Shown here: piece by piece, positions 1 through 9,269 of the stretch
Position numbering within the stretch: position 1 is the stretch's first letter
Layout: every line of letters starts with the position of its first letter
NCBI GenBank assembly: GCA_943359525.1
Contig: CALRHV010000008.1
Location: 1 to 41,761 of the forward strand
Reading direction: 5' to 3'
DNA: 41,761 bases
Origin: Candidatus Uhrbacteria bacterium
GTDB lineage: Bacteria > Patescibacteriota > Patescibacteriia > UBA9934
Notes under the pieces: generated by a model
Database searches by the model: none
The model's input: only the letters and a program-made list of their open reading frames with translations
What the model was told of the DNA's origin: nothing
Made by a program: the position numbers and the translations under genes

Positions 1-133
1 CAATAACGACCGCATCCACTCCGCTCACCGGATGCCGCCGGTGACGTTCCGTCACCGGACGAACCAACACGTCGTCACGCACCAAATTCACTCACTCTTA
101 CAAAACGCTCTCCTTGGGAACAGTGTCTAAAAA

Positions 134-1120
134 ATGGGGTCCTTGCCACCAGAAAAGAAATGTGTGAAGTTCCAAGATTTCGCCAATGACTGGTTCGAAA
201 AGTACGTCATGACGAATAATAAGCTATCTGAGCGAAAATCAAAACGCTCGGTGCTTGACCTTCACCTTCTGCCACTGTTTGGGAAATACACGTTGCAAGA
301 AATAACATCACAACGTGTCCAAGAATATAAAGCAAAGAAAACGGCGGAAGGATTCGCAGCGAAGTCGATCAACAATCAGCTGGGAGTATTGCGACGATGC
401 TTACAGATCGCCATGGAATGGGATCTGCTCGATAAGTTGCCTACTGTGAAAATGCTTCGAACGCCACCACCCATCGTTGAGGCTCTCAACGAGAGCGATT
501 GTCAGGCTCTTCTCGCGGATAGCGCGGAGCCATTGGCGCATCTCATGATTCTCGCCGCTGTACGTACTGGAATGCGTTTGGGGGAGCTGTGCGGGCTGTC
601 GTGGGAGGACATCGACTTCAAGAGTGGAAACATTACCGTGAGGCATTCGTTCGTTCGAGGAGAAATGAACTCCCCCAAGAGCAATAAGATTCGATACATC
701 CCGCTCACAACGGACTTGTCCTTGGCGTTACGGGGAGCCGCAAAACCACGTGGATTGGTATTCCAAACCAACGGGAAGCCTATTACGGGCTATGCAGCAT
801 CCGAAATGCTCGGCAGGGCTTGTATCAGAGTAGGAATACGGCACATCGGGTGGCATAAGCTCCGCCATACCTTCGCTTCGCGACTGGTTGCTGGTGGTGC
901 GAATATGCACTCCGTACAAATGCTACTGGGACACTCAACAATGCAGATGACAGAGCGATATGTTCACCTTGCACCGTCGTCGCTCAGACAGGCGATGGCA
1001 GTATTGGAACCGAGATCAAATCTCGAAAGTTTAGGCACTCGGCAGTCACCGACGCTTATTCAGCAGGTACAAAACGAGGTGCTTCAAAAGCTCCAAATGA
1101 GCATAGTTTCCAGCAAATAA
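134..1120 (+). CDS. Tyrosine recombinase / phage-type integrase
   Basis: Catalytic motifs present: RTGMRLGEL (Arg I), HKLRHTFAS, LLGHS, Tyr in TERYVHL; in-frame stop directly upstream of ATG134; next to a tRNA 3' end. Confidence 0.92.
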   Translation: MGSLPPEKKCVKFQDFANDWFEKYVMTNNKLSERKSKRSVLDLHLLPLFGKYTLQEITSQRVQEYKAKKTAEGFAAKSINNQLGVLRRCLQIAMEWDLLDKLPTVKMLRTPPPIVEALNESDCQALLADSAEPLAHLMILAAVRTGMRLGELCGLSWEDIDFKSGNITVRHSFVRGEMNSPKSNKIRYIPLTTDLSLALRGAAKPRGLVFQTNGKPITGYAASEMLGRACIRVGIRHIGWHKLRHTFASRLVAGGANMHSVQMLLGHSTMQMTERYVHLAPSSLRQAMAVLEPRSNLESLGTRQSPTLIQQVQNEVLQKLQMSIVSSK

Positions 1121-1155
1121 TAAAATCCTGATGTTCTTACCATCAGGATTTTATT
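1119..1155. terminator. Perfect 15-bp stem (AATAAAATCCTGATG/CATCAGGATTTTATT), likely bidirectional terminator between integrase and tRNA-Lys
   Basis: Perfect inverted repeat with A/T-rich ends, overlapping the integrase stop codon. Confidence 0.75.
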
Positions 1156-1229
1156 GGTGCGCCGAGCGGGGATCGAACCCGCGACCACGAGCTTAAAAGG
1201 CTCTTGCTCTACCACTGAGCTACCAGCGC
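1155..1229 (-). tRNA. tRNA-Lys(TTT), CCA encoded
   Basis: Reverse complement GCGCTGGTAGCTCAG...CTTTTAA...GGTTCGATC...TCGGCGCACCA folds as cloverleaf. Confidence 0.93.
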
Positions 1230-1242
1230 ATGGGAGAACGTC

Positions 1243-1349
1243 CTCGTTTTGTCTATTTTCGGCTTGCTGCGTCGCACATTCGCTCAACGTACCGAGAAGT
1301 ACGTCTCGCGAACTGTGCTCCTGGCGCACCGAAACTAGCCTAAAACGAG
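1243..1349. repeat. tRNA-adjacent nested palindrome, copy 1
   Basis: Core 1256-1334 TTTTCGGCTTGCTGCGTCGCA...CGTACCGAGAAGTACG...CTGGCGCACCGAAA shared with 9026-9105; outer CTCGTTTT/AAAACGAG stem. Confidence 0.85.
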
Positions 1350-1440
1350 AAAGTCCTCGTTCGTTCCTGTGACAAATTACGTCCGGAGGATATCAGATCT
1401 TAGGGCGTTTGTGAAGCCTTACATGCGTTATACTTAAGCC

Positions 1441-4011
1441 ATGTCGCCGCTTTTACCTTTTCATGCCATTGAGGCGCACGATGCGCTGCTTTCGCTGCGT
1501 TCTTTGATGCAGGGGCTTTCGTCGGACGAGGCGCTGATACGATTACGGGAAGCGGGCTCTTGGAACGTTGCTCCGCCAAAACCGCAGAGTGTGTTTCGGT
1601 TGTTGTGGAAACAGTGTAGGAGTCCGTTTATTGTTATTCTTGTTGCGGCGATTGGTATTTCGTTGTGGACGGGAGAGCTGCTCGATGCTGCAGTAACACT
1701 TGCGATTGTTATTGCAAATATTAGTCTTGGATTCTTTCAGGAGTTTCATGCTGACCGTGAATTCTTCGCGCTGCAACAATATTTACCAAAGCGCGTGACG
1801 GTTCGGCGTGATGGTGCGAGCGTGACGATTCCCGCCGAAGAACTCGTTCCTGGTGACATCGCATTGTTTCGCGCCGGGCAAAACATTGTGTGCGACGGTC
1901 GCATTCTCGAAGCAACGAATTGTTCAGTAAGCGAAGCTGCGCTTTCCGGCGAATCTGCTGCTGTAGAAAAACAGGCATCCATCTGTATTGCAACGATTGG
2001 CATCTTTGCGCGAACAAACATGGTGTACGCCGGAACGTCGATGATTACCGGTCAGGCGACGGTGCTCGTAACAGCGCTGAGTTCGCAAACCGAGTTTGGA
2101 AAGATTGGTGCCATGACTATGAGCGTTGTGGATCGTCAAACCCCGCTTGAAGGGGAGGTGATTCGGCTCTCGCGGGTGTTGACGGCGATGATTATTCTGC
2201 TTGCTGCGGTTGTTTTTGTTGCAGCATTGCTTCGAGGCGATCCACTCATTTTTGCAATTTCACTTTCTGCGGCGCTTGCAATCGCCGTCATTCCGGAAGG
2301 CTTGCCAATGACGCTGACCGTATTGCTTTCCGTAGCAATGCGACGAATGTTTCGTCGTGGTGTGTTGGTTCGCCATTTGAATGCAACGGAAGTGCTTGGA
2401 TGTGTGAACGTTCTCTGCGTGGATAAAACAGGAACGCTTACGACGGGTGTGATGTCGATCGTGGAGGTTCGTGCGCCGTTTTCGGTGATTCTTCCCGTCG
2501 ATGTCGTAAAGGCCGATCTGTTCCCTGCGCTTGGATGCTTTGCAACGATTCATGCGGAAACCGGTGACAGCGCGTTTGCCGGAGCCGCAACGGCCGACGC
2601 AGTAATGCGATACGTTCGCGATGCCGCAGGTTCGAAGAATGTTCCATCGGTCGCGACGATTCCATTTGATCCAACGTATCGGATGAGCGCGTGCCTTCCG
2701 CAGGGTGCCGACCGGACGGCATATGTAATGGGCGCTCCAGATGTGGTGGTTGGGCGATGTGATATTCGTGATGTCGAGCGTGCTCAACTTTTGAAAACAA
2801 TCGACGAGATGGCTGCACGCGGTTTGCGAGTGATCGCGATCGCGTCGGCTGCACTCGGCGGCCGCACGTTCGCTATTGATTCCTTCCGTGACGGAACAAT
2901 TCTCGGTTTACTTGGCATCCAAGATCCGCTTCGTGAAAGCGTTCCTGCTGCAATTGCGAATGCGGCTCGTGCCGGAATTCGCACGGTGATGATGACGGGG
3001 GATCATCCAGAAACCGCCAGAAATATTGCCGCGCAAGCGTTTGGTTCTCATGACATTGCGGTAACACTGGGCGCGGATTTTGTTGCAATGTCGGAGCCCG
3101 ATCGGCTGCATGCAGTGATGAACACCACGGTATTCGCGCGAATGCTTCCCGAACATAAACTTCTTGTCGTTCAGGCGCTGCACGCAAATGGTATGCGCGT
3201 TGCAATGACCGGTGACGGCGTGAACGACGCACCGGCATTGAAAGCAGCCGATGTTGGTATTGCAGTTGGGCATGCCACAGAAGTTGCAAAGGAATCCTCC
3301 GATCTTGTGCTCCTCGATGGAGATTTTGCGAACATCACCGCAGCAATCGCTGAAGGTAGGACGGTGTTTACGAATGCGAGGAACGTGACTATTTTCCTCC
3401 TCGCCATTGGTCTTGGTGAAACCTTTGGTGTGCTTGCGGCATTTTTGTTTTCTATGCCGCTGTTTCTTACTCCACTGCTTATTCTGTGGTTGAATGTGGT
3501 GATTGACGGAATTCCATCAATATTTTTCGCCTTTGAGGGTGCCGATCCCCGCGTCATGCACGAGCGTCCGCGTTCCCCAGACGATGGGCTTGCGTCTTCG
3601 GATGTCCGTCTTTTTTTATACATTTCCTCGGCAATTATTGCGCTTGTGCTCTGCGGTCTTTTGCTTTTCCTTCGAGCGATTCATGCGGAGCAGGCAACGA
3701 TTTTTACCGTAGGGTATCTTTTTATTGGCATACTCGGCATGTGTTTTATTTTTGTCACACGATCGCTGCGAACATCTCTCATAACGAACCTGTTCGCGAA
3801 GACCCCACTTTGGATTGGCGTCATTCTTGGGTTCCTTTTTCTTGTATTACCGATTGCTGTCTTGCCACTCCGATTGTTTTTTGGTCTTGTCGTTCTTCCG
3901 CTGCCAATGATGGGTATAGTGATTGGGGCTATTATTTTCGTTCTCTTCCCGCTTGATTTCGCCAAACGCAGGTTAGTTCACCGTGCGGCGTCGTCGAATT
4001 TGGTATCATAG
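1441..4011 (+). CDS. Cation-transporting P-type ATPase (P2A Ca2+-ATPase-like)
   Basis: DKTGTLT phosphorylation site, PEGLP in TM4, TGDGVNDAPALK hinge, multiple TM helices. Confidence 0.95.
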   Translation: MSPLLPFHAIEAHDALLSLRSLMQGLSSDEALIRLREAGSWNVAPPKPQSVFRLLWKQCRSPFIVILVAAIGISLWTGELLDAAVTLAIVIANISLGFFQEFHADREFFALQQYLPKRVTVRRDGASVTIPAEELVPGDIALFRAGQNIVCDGRILEATNCSVSEAALSGESAAVEKQASICIATIGIFARTNMVYAGTSMITGQATVLVTALSSQTEFGKIGAMTMSVVDRQTPLEGEVIRLSRVLTAMIILLAAVVFVAALLRGDPLIFAISLSAALAIAVIPEGLPMTLTVLLSVAMRRMFRRGVLVRHLNATEVLGCVNVLCVDKTGTLTTGVMSIVEVRAPFSVILPVDVVKADLFPALGCFATIHAETGDSAFAGAATADAVMRYVRDAAGSKNVPSVATIPFDPTYRMSACLPQGADRTAYVMGAPDVVVGRCDIRDVERAQLLKTIDEMAARGLRVIAIASAALGGRTFAIDSFRDGTILGLLGIQDPLRESVPAAIANAARAGIRTVMMTGDHPETARNIAAQAFGSHDIAVTLGADFVAMSEPDRLHAVMNTTVFARMLPEHKLLVVQALHANGMRVAMTGDGVNDAPALKAADVGIAVGHATEVAKESSDLVLLDGDFANITAAIAEGRTVFTNARNVTIFLLAIGLGETFGVLAAFLFSMPLFLTPLLILWLNVVIDGIPSIFFAFEGADPRVMHERPRSPDDGLASSDVRLFLYISSAIIALVLCGLLLFLRAIHAEQATIFTVGYLFIGILGMCFIFVTRSLRTSLITNLFAKTPLWIGVILGFLFLVLPIAVLPLRLFFGLVVLPLPMMGIVIGAIIFVLFPLDFAKRRLVHRAASSNLVS

Positions 4012-4024
4012 AATCACTTTACGT

Positions 4025-4091
4025 GTCATCCCCGCGTAGGCGGGGATCCAGAGCGTTCGGAATGATGGATCCCCGTCTACGCGGGGATGAC
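4025..4091. repeat. Inverted pair of REP-like sequences GTCATCCCCGCGTAGGCGGGGATCCA
   Basis: 4025-4050 and 4066-4091 are inverted, near-identical copies; each has a CCCCGC/GCGGGG hairpin. Confidence 0.9.
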
Positions 4092-4114
4092 CAGAGGTGA
4101 GTTATTAAGACAAT

Positions 4115-5572
4115 ATGGATCTCTCCAGCATCCACAATTTTCAAGACGCGGTGGTGACGGTGATGGGTTTGGGTAGATATAAGCGGGGGAGTGGCATGGG
4201 CGCAACAAAATGGTTGGTGCGTCATGGCGCACAAACGGTGATTACTGATCTGAAAAATGCCGATGAACTCAAGGAGTCGGTGACGATCATCATGGATTGG
4301 TATCGACGGTATCGCGATTTGTTTCCAGATCGCACGCTCTACCAGCCGGTGTTTGTATTAGGTGAGCATCGGAAGGATGATTTTTTGAATGTGGATTGCG
4401 TGGTGCAGAACCCCGGCGTGCCGAGTGAATCGGAATATATCGTTGCCGCAAAGGAGCAGAAGGTTCCCATTGAATCCGACGTGAGCTTGTTTTTCCGTTT
4501 TTATCGTCAACCAATTATTGCGGTGACGGGAACAAAGGGAAAGACGACGACGACGTTATTACTTGGTGAGATGATGAAGCGAAAAGATGAGAAAACTGTT
4601 GTTGCCGGGAATATCAAAGTATCGCCGCTTGAGCACCTTGATGAGTTGATCGAGGAGCCGAATGCGATTCCTGTGGTGCTCGAGCTGTCGTCGTGGATGT
4701 TGGAATCATTGCCGCAGGCGTTTGCCGATATTGCGTGTGGCCCCTCAATCTCCATTCTTACGAACGTGTATCCGGATCACCTTGATCGCTATCCGTCGTT
4801 CGAGGCGTACACCGCAAGCAAGCGCATTATTTTCGAGCATCAAACGCCGGAGCAATACACGCTTTTAAATGCGGATCACGATATTGTTCGTGGCATGGCG
4901 CCGTTGGTGAAAGGGAAGCTCTTCTGGTTCTCAAAGGTTTCTCGCGAAGAAAATGGATGCTACATGAAGGACGGAAACGTCGTGTTTCGGAAGGATGGCG
5001 TCGAAACTGTGGTTATTCCTGTTGCTGAAGTTGCGCTGAAGGGTGATCACAATACGGAAAATATTTTGTCGGCAACGTGTGCGGCGATGCTTTCTGATGT
5101 TTCCGTTGGCGATATTGCCGATGTGCTTCGGCATTTTGAAGGCGTCGTTGACCGACAGGAGATGGTGCGCGAAGTGGACGAGATTACGTATATCAACGAC
5201 ACGGCGGCAACGGGGCCGGACGCGTCCATTGCCGCGTTGCGCCGTTTTGGCACAGAAAAGAAGGATATTGTGCTGATTGCGGGAGGTGTGAATAAAAAGC
5301 TTGCATATGACGGGCTGGGGGAGGAAATTGTACAGGTGTGTAAGGCGGTGTTTTTGTTCCCGGGCGACGCGTCGGACCTTTTAAGCTCAGCAATACAGGC
5401 CCGTATTCCGGTAACGATGGTGAAAAGCATGAAAGAAGCGGTACAAGGTGCTCGTGCCGCAGCAGTTCGTGGTGATACGGTATTGCTCTCTCCTGGCGCC
5501 GCAAGTTTCAACTTGTTCCGCAACGAATTCGAACGCGGGGAGCAGTTCCGTGAGGAAGTGCGGAATCTCTAA
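4115..5572 (+). CDS. murD: UDP-N-acetylmuramoylalanine--D-glutamate ligase
   Basis: Mur ligase ATP site AVTGTKGKTTTTLLL; N-terminal VMGLGRYKRGSG; YINDTAATGPDA; gene-length match. Confidence 0.85.
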   Translation: MDLSSIHNFQDAVVTVMGLGRYKRGSGMGATKWLVRHGAQTVITDLKNADELKESVTIIMDWYRRYRDLFPDRTLYQPVFVLGEHRKDDFLNVDCVVQNPGVPSESEYIVAAKEQKVPIESDVSLFFRFYRQPIIAVTGTKGKTTTTLLLGEMMKRKDEKTVVAGNIKVSPLEHLDELIEEPNAIPVVLELSSWMLESLPQAFADIACGPSISILTNVYPDHLDRYPSFEAYTASKRIIFEHQTPEQYTLLNADHDIVRGMAPLVKGKLFWFSKVSREENGCYMKDGNVVFRKDGVETVVIPVAEVALKGDHNTENILSATCAAMLSDVSVGDIADVLRHFEGVVDRQEMVREVDEITYINDTAATGPDASIAALRRFGTEKKDIVLIAGGVNKKLAYDGLGEEIVQVCKAVFLFPGDASDLLSSAIQARIPVTMVKSMKEAVQGARAAAVRGDTVLLSPGAASFNLFRNEFERGEQFREEVRNL

Positions 5573-5582
5573 TCGTCCTTCA

Positions 5583-5608
5583 GTCATCCCCGTGTAGGCG
5601 GGGATCCA
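5583..5608 (+). repeat. Solo REP-like sequence GTCATCCCCGTGTAGGCGGGGATCCA
   Basis: 25/26 match to 4025-4050. Confidence 0.85.
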
Positions 5609-5621
5609 TCATCGTCGCTCG

Positions 5622-5715
5622 CTGGTGGCTCGGATGTGCAATTCTGCACTCTGCGCAAATCCCCTACGCTGCGACGTCGAACGTTGTTCGACTGCAGCTG
5701 TGGGGCGTGTGCTCG
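5622..5715 (+). repeat. Dispersed repeat with variable central hairpin, copy 1
   Basis: CTGGTGGCTCGGAT...TTCTGCACTC.GCGC.AATCCCCTACGCTGCGAC matches reverse complement of 27536-27589; followed by GTCGAAC-GTT-GTTCGAC hairpin then GTGCTCGTT. Confidence 0.8.
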
Positions 5716-5763
5716 TTTGAATCACACATCCTCGCCACTGGCGCTTGCGACTCATTCTCCTCT

Positions 5764-7092
5764 ATGACTCTCCTCCGCAAAATCAAATCCCTCGTCCCAT
5801 TAACAATCGTTGCGCGATATCACCATGCACTCGCCGGCATCGCCGAGGTTGCGTATCGCCATCCGTCGGACGAGATGATGGTGATTGGCATTACGGGAAC
5901 GAATGGAAAATCGTCAACGGTGAATTTTCTCGCGCAAATTCTGACGACGCTTGGCTACACGGTTGGTTATACGTCCACCGCAGGGTTCAACATCGCAGGA
6001 AAGGATACGGTGAATGCCATGAAGATGACGATGCCGGGGCGATTCACGTTGCAGCGATTGTTGCGATCAATGGTAAATGCTGGGTGTACGGTGGCGATTG
6101 TGGAAACGTCGTCACAAGGTTTGATCCAGCATCGTCATGTTGGCGTGAATTACGACGTGGCGTTGTTTACGAATCTCACACCAGAGCATATTGAGGCGCA
6201 CGGTGGATTCGAGAACTACAAAAAGGCGAAAGCAATTTTGTTTAAACATCTCACGGCGCGATCGAAAAAAACGATCGGAGGAAAGCTGATTCCGAAGGTG
6301 AATGTCGTGAACACGGACGACGAACACGGCGCGTACTACGGATCGTTTCGTGCGGATCGGCATATTGGTTTCGGATTCTCTGGCACGCCGTCATCGGACC
6401 AATTTGTCGCATATGTGGAGGTTCCCGATCGCGCAGGTTCCCCAACGCTCACAGTGAATGGATCCGACGTTGCGTTGGGTCTTCGCGCCGATTTCGAGCA
6501 CAAGAATGCACTCGCCGCAATCGCTGGCGCGGTGGCGATTGGCGTTCCGTTGAAGGATGCGATGCGAGCCGCTGGCATGTTGCATTCTGTGCCTGGACGA
6601 TTTGAAATGATTGATTGCGGTCAGCCGTTTACCGTCGTCGTCGATTACGCGTACGAACCCTTCGCGCTTCTTGCACTGTACCGATCGCTGGGGTCGCTAA
6701 AGACCGGACGGGTGATTGGTATTCATGGTTCGGCAGGAGGCGGACGTGATGTTGCACGCCGAACAGAGATTGGGAAAGTTGCAGCGCAACATGATGACAT
6801 CGTTATCGTCACCAACGAGGATCCGTACGATGAAGATCCTCGAGGTATCATCGATGCTGTTGCTGCTGGTGCGCGAGCTCACGGCAAGGTTGATGGGCAG
6901 ACATTGTTTGCTATTGATGATCGACGAGAGGCTATTGCAAAAGCAATACATCTCGCGAAAGCGGGAGATGTGGTGTTGATTACGGGGAAAGGATCGGAGC
7001 CGGTGATGGCTGTTGCGGGCGGAAAAATTCCGTGGGACGACCGTGAAGAAGTTCGAAACGCGTTGGCACAGTCTGGCTACTCCGGACTATGA
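5764..7092 (+). CDS. murE: Mur ligase, MurE-like (UDP-MurNAc-tripeptide synthetase family)
   Basis: ITGTNGKSSTVNFLAQIL, TNLTPEHIEAHGGFENYKKAK, ITNEDPYDEDP; start placed at MTLLRK rather than ORF start 5707. Confidence 0.8.
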   Translation: MTLLRKIKSLVPLTIVARYHHALAGIAEVAYRHPSDEMMVIGITGTNGKSSTVNFLAQILTTLGYTVGYTSTAGFNIAGKDTVNAMKMTMPGRFTLQRLLRSMVNAGCTVAIVETSSQGLIQHRHVGVNYDVALFTNLTPEHIEAHGGFENYKKAKAILFKHLTARSKKTIGGKLIPKVNVVNTDDEHGAYYGSFRADRHIGFGFSGTPSSDQFVAYVEVPDRAGSPTLTVNGSDVALGLRADFEHKNALAAIAGAVAIGVPLKDAMRAAGMLHSVPGRFEMIDCGQPFTVVVDYAYEPFALLALYRSLGSLKTGRVIGIHGSAGGGRDVARRTEIGKVAAQHDDIVIVTNEDPYDEDPRGIIDAVAAGARAHGKVDGQTLFAIDDRREAIAKAIHLAKAGDVVLITGKGSEPVMAVAGGKIPWDDREEVRNALAQSGYSGL

Positions 7093-7568
7093 TCCAGCGA
7101 AAGTTTTTTGCTTTAGAGCCTGAAGAGGAATTTCTTGGCGTGATTCGCCCAAGTTTGTGGTCGCTTGCTCTGCGAATTCTTTCGGCGCTTGTACTCATTG
7201 TGTTTCCGTTCGCGTTTTGGTCGTCGCTTTTGTATCTTGGCGTGCTGTTTGGTGGGTTGCTCGGTGTGCTATCGCTCATTGTTGGAACCATCCAGCTTCG
7301 TGATACGCGACGGCACTATTTAGAAAATGGGGTGTACATCACGTCTCGTCGCGCAATTGACGTTCACGCAAAACGAAAATCATTTCGTGTCACTGAGCTC
7401 CAGTGGAATGTCGTCGAAAAGATTGTGGCGACACGAAAAGGCCTTTCATCAATAATCGGTTACGGCCATGTGTGTATTCGCGGTGCGAACGAGGACGGTT
7501 TTTCACTCATCGTTGGACCGGTGTGGAAACCGGATGCTGTAATCGGCGCATTGCCTAAGGTACAATAG
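7089..7568 (+). CDS. Membrane protein with bacterial PH-like domain
   Basis: Two hydrophobic segments followed by YITSRRAIDVH...RVTELQWNVVEKIVATRKG; overlaps murE stop. Confidence 0.6.
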   Translation: MIQRKFFALEPEEEFLGVIRPSLWSLALRILSALVLIVFPFAFWSSLLYLGVLFGGLLGVLSLIVGTIQLRDTRRHYLENGVYITSRRAIDVHAKRKSFRVTELQWNVVEKIVATRKGLSSIIGYGHVCIRGANEDGFSLIVGPVWKPDAVIGALPKVQ

Positions 7569-7982
7569 GTGGAGAGTATGAATGATCGTCCGGCGCGTCA
7601 CAGATCAAAGTTTCGTCTTGCGGTGATTCTTCCCGTTATTTTGTTGTTGCTTGTGGGATTTGGATTTGGTGAAGAGTATTTGCGGAACCGAGAAATTGAG
7701 GATCAAATTGCGCGAATGCAGGCAGAGAACGCAAAACTTGATGCAGAACGCCTTTCATCGCTAAAGCTTATTGATACCTTATCGAGTTCGTATTACGTGG
7801 AAAGCGAGGCGCGGCAAAGTGGAATGGGAAAAGAGGGGGAACAGTTGATTATTGTTGAGAGCGGATCAGCGAACGATGGTATTTTAGTTCCCGTTGTGTC
7901 GCATGACGACGTACCAAATCCAATGCGATGGTTCAACTATTTCTTTGATCACGATGCCTTTGCTGCTCTTACGAACGTATGA
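7569..7982 (+). CDS. Hypothetical single-TM protein with coiled coil
   Basis: N-terminal TM helix then heptad-rich segment; overlaps next CDS by 4 nt. Confidence 0.6.
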   Translation: MESMNDRPARHRSKFRLAVILPVILLLLVGFGFGEEYLRNREIEDQIARMQAENAKLDAERLSSLKLIDTLSSSYYVESEARQSGMGKEGEQLIIVESGSANDGILVPVVSHDDVPNPMRWFNYFFDHDAFAALTNV

Positions 7983-8872
7983 CCGTGGTATGGCATCACG
8001 AACATCGTGTCCATGAGCGTCATGTGGCCCCGGAACGTTCCCGGATTGTTTGGTGGATTCTTGGCGCTTCTTTGGTGCTGAGCGTGGCTGTTGCGAGTGG
8101 ATGGTTTTTCTGGAAAGGCTGGAGGAGCGGGTCGCTACCAGCGATTGTCGAGCGGACATTGTTTGTGCCGATTGGATACGAGGATGGTCACGTGTTGTGG
8201 TTTTCGGGTGTTGCACGGTTAGCTCGAGGCATCTCTGCTGCCGACAACCGATTAACAGTCTCCGAAGCTGATTACGCCCAGGCGATCGATGCGATGGTTC
8301 GCAGACACGCGCTCGAAGACATCGCTTCCGAAGAAAACGTCAGTGTGTCGAGCTCGGACGTGTCGTCTGCCGTTGAATGGACGGACGATATTCGCTCGTT
8401 TCAATCGCTCGCAGGGTGGAGTGATGGAGAATATTTGAACTACATTCAGCGATCATTCGTGCTATCAACCGCGGTACAAAATGCGATACTCGCAAGCGAG
8501 GAATATCAAGCTAGGGCACGGGAACGTATGACAGATTTGCAGTCAAAGCTCGCGCTTGGCATTGCGTTTGAGGACGTAGCAAAAGAATATTCAGAAGATC
8601 CTGGCACGGCGCAAATTAAGGGAAGCTTTGGGTACGTTCTCCCGTCCGAAGTTGATGCCGCATTTGCTTCGGTGTTTTTACTGCCGCCAAACACGCCGTC
8701 GGACGTGGTCACAACCGCCGATGCGTATTGGATTCTTCGTATCGAGGATTCGGTCACCGATGAAAGCGGAACACGATACTTGCTTCGAGGAATTGCGGTG
8801 AAGAAAGGAACCCTCGCCGATATTTTGGACGAACGAACCTCGACAATCACGCCATGGCTTTGGGTGAGATAG
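7979..8872 (+). CDS. SurA/PpiC-type peptidyl-prolyl isomerase-like membrane protein
   Basis: TM anchor, SurA-like N region, parvulin-like KLALGIAFEDVAKEYSEDPGTAQIKGSFGYVLPSEVDAAF. Confidence 0.75.
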   Translation: MTVVWHHEHRVHERHVAPERSRIVWWILGASLVLSVAVASGWFFWKGWRSGSLPAIVERTLFVPIGYEDGHVLWFSGVARLARGISAADNRLTVSEADYAQAIDAMVRRHALEDIASEENVSVSSSDVSSAVEWTDDIRSFQSLAGWSDGEYLNYIQRSFVLSTAVQNAILASEEYQARARERMTDLQSKLALGIAFEDVAKEYSEDPGTAQIKGSFGYVLPSEVDAAFASVFLLPPNTPSDVVTTADAYWILRIEDSVTDESGTRYLLRGIAVKKGTLADILDERTSTITPWLWVR

Positions 8873-8927
8873 CGGTGTATTGTTTGCTTTACGCCAAAGC
8901 CCGATCGTGATATAAAACTGCCCGCGT

Positions 8928-9002
8928 GCAGGAGTAGTTCAGTGGTAGAACGTCTGCTTCCCAAGCAGAAGGTCGCGGGTTCGATCCCCGTCTCCTGCTC
9001 CA
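8928..9002 (+). tRNA. tRNA-Gly(CCC), CCA encoded
   Basis: GCAGGAG...TCTGC-TTCCCAA-GCAGA...GGTTCGATCCC...CTCCTGCTCCA. Confidence 0.93.
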
Positions 9003-9003
9003 C

Positions 9004-9128
9004 AAAAACTTCATTATTTGATCCATTTTCGGCTTGCTGCGTCGCAAAGTTGCTCAACGTACCGAGAAGTACGCCTCGCAACATTTGCTCCTGGCGCACC
9101 GAAACTGACCACAAATACTGAAGTTTTT
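9004..9128. repeat. tRNA-adjacent nested palindrome, copy 2
   Basis: Core 9026-9105 matches 1256-1334; outer AAAAACTTCA/TGAAGTTTTT stem; lies between tRNA-Gly and tRNA-Thr. Confidence 0.85.
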
Positions 9129-9140
9129 ACAACCAAACAT

Positions 9141-9216
9141 GCCATTTTAGCTCAGCTGGTAGAGCAATGCTTTCGTAAAGCAGAGGTCCCGGGTTCGATT
9201 CCCGGAAATGGCTCCA
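9141..9216 (+). tRNA. tRNA-Thr(CGT), CCA encoded
   Basis: GCCATTTTAGCTCAGCTGG...TTCGTAA...GGTTCGATTCC...AAATGGCTCCA. Confidence 0.93.
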
Positions 9217-9269
9217 AAACGCCCTCGATGGTATCGGGGGCTTTTTGTTTCGAGTACAATGGGTGCAGT

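Noticed and set aside
1154-1372. ORF of 72 aa over tRNA-Lys and the adjacent palindrome
   Set aside because: Translation of a tRNA and repeat; no independent coding evidence.
9018-9269. N-terminal extension of the secreted-protein ORF through tRNA-Thr and the repeat
   Set aside because: Real start is at 9270, where a signal peptide begins.
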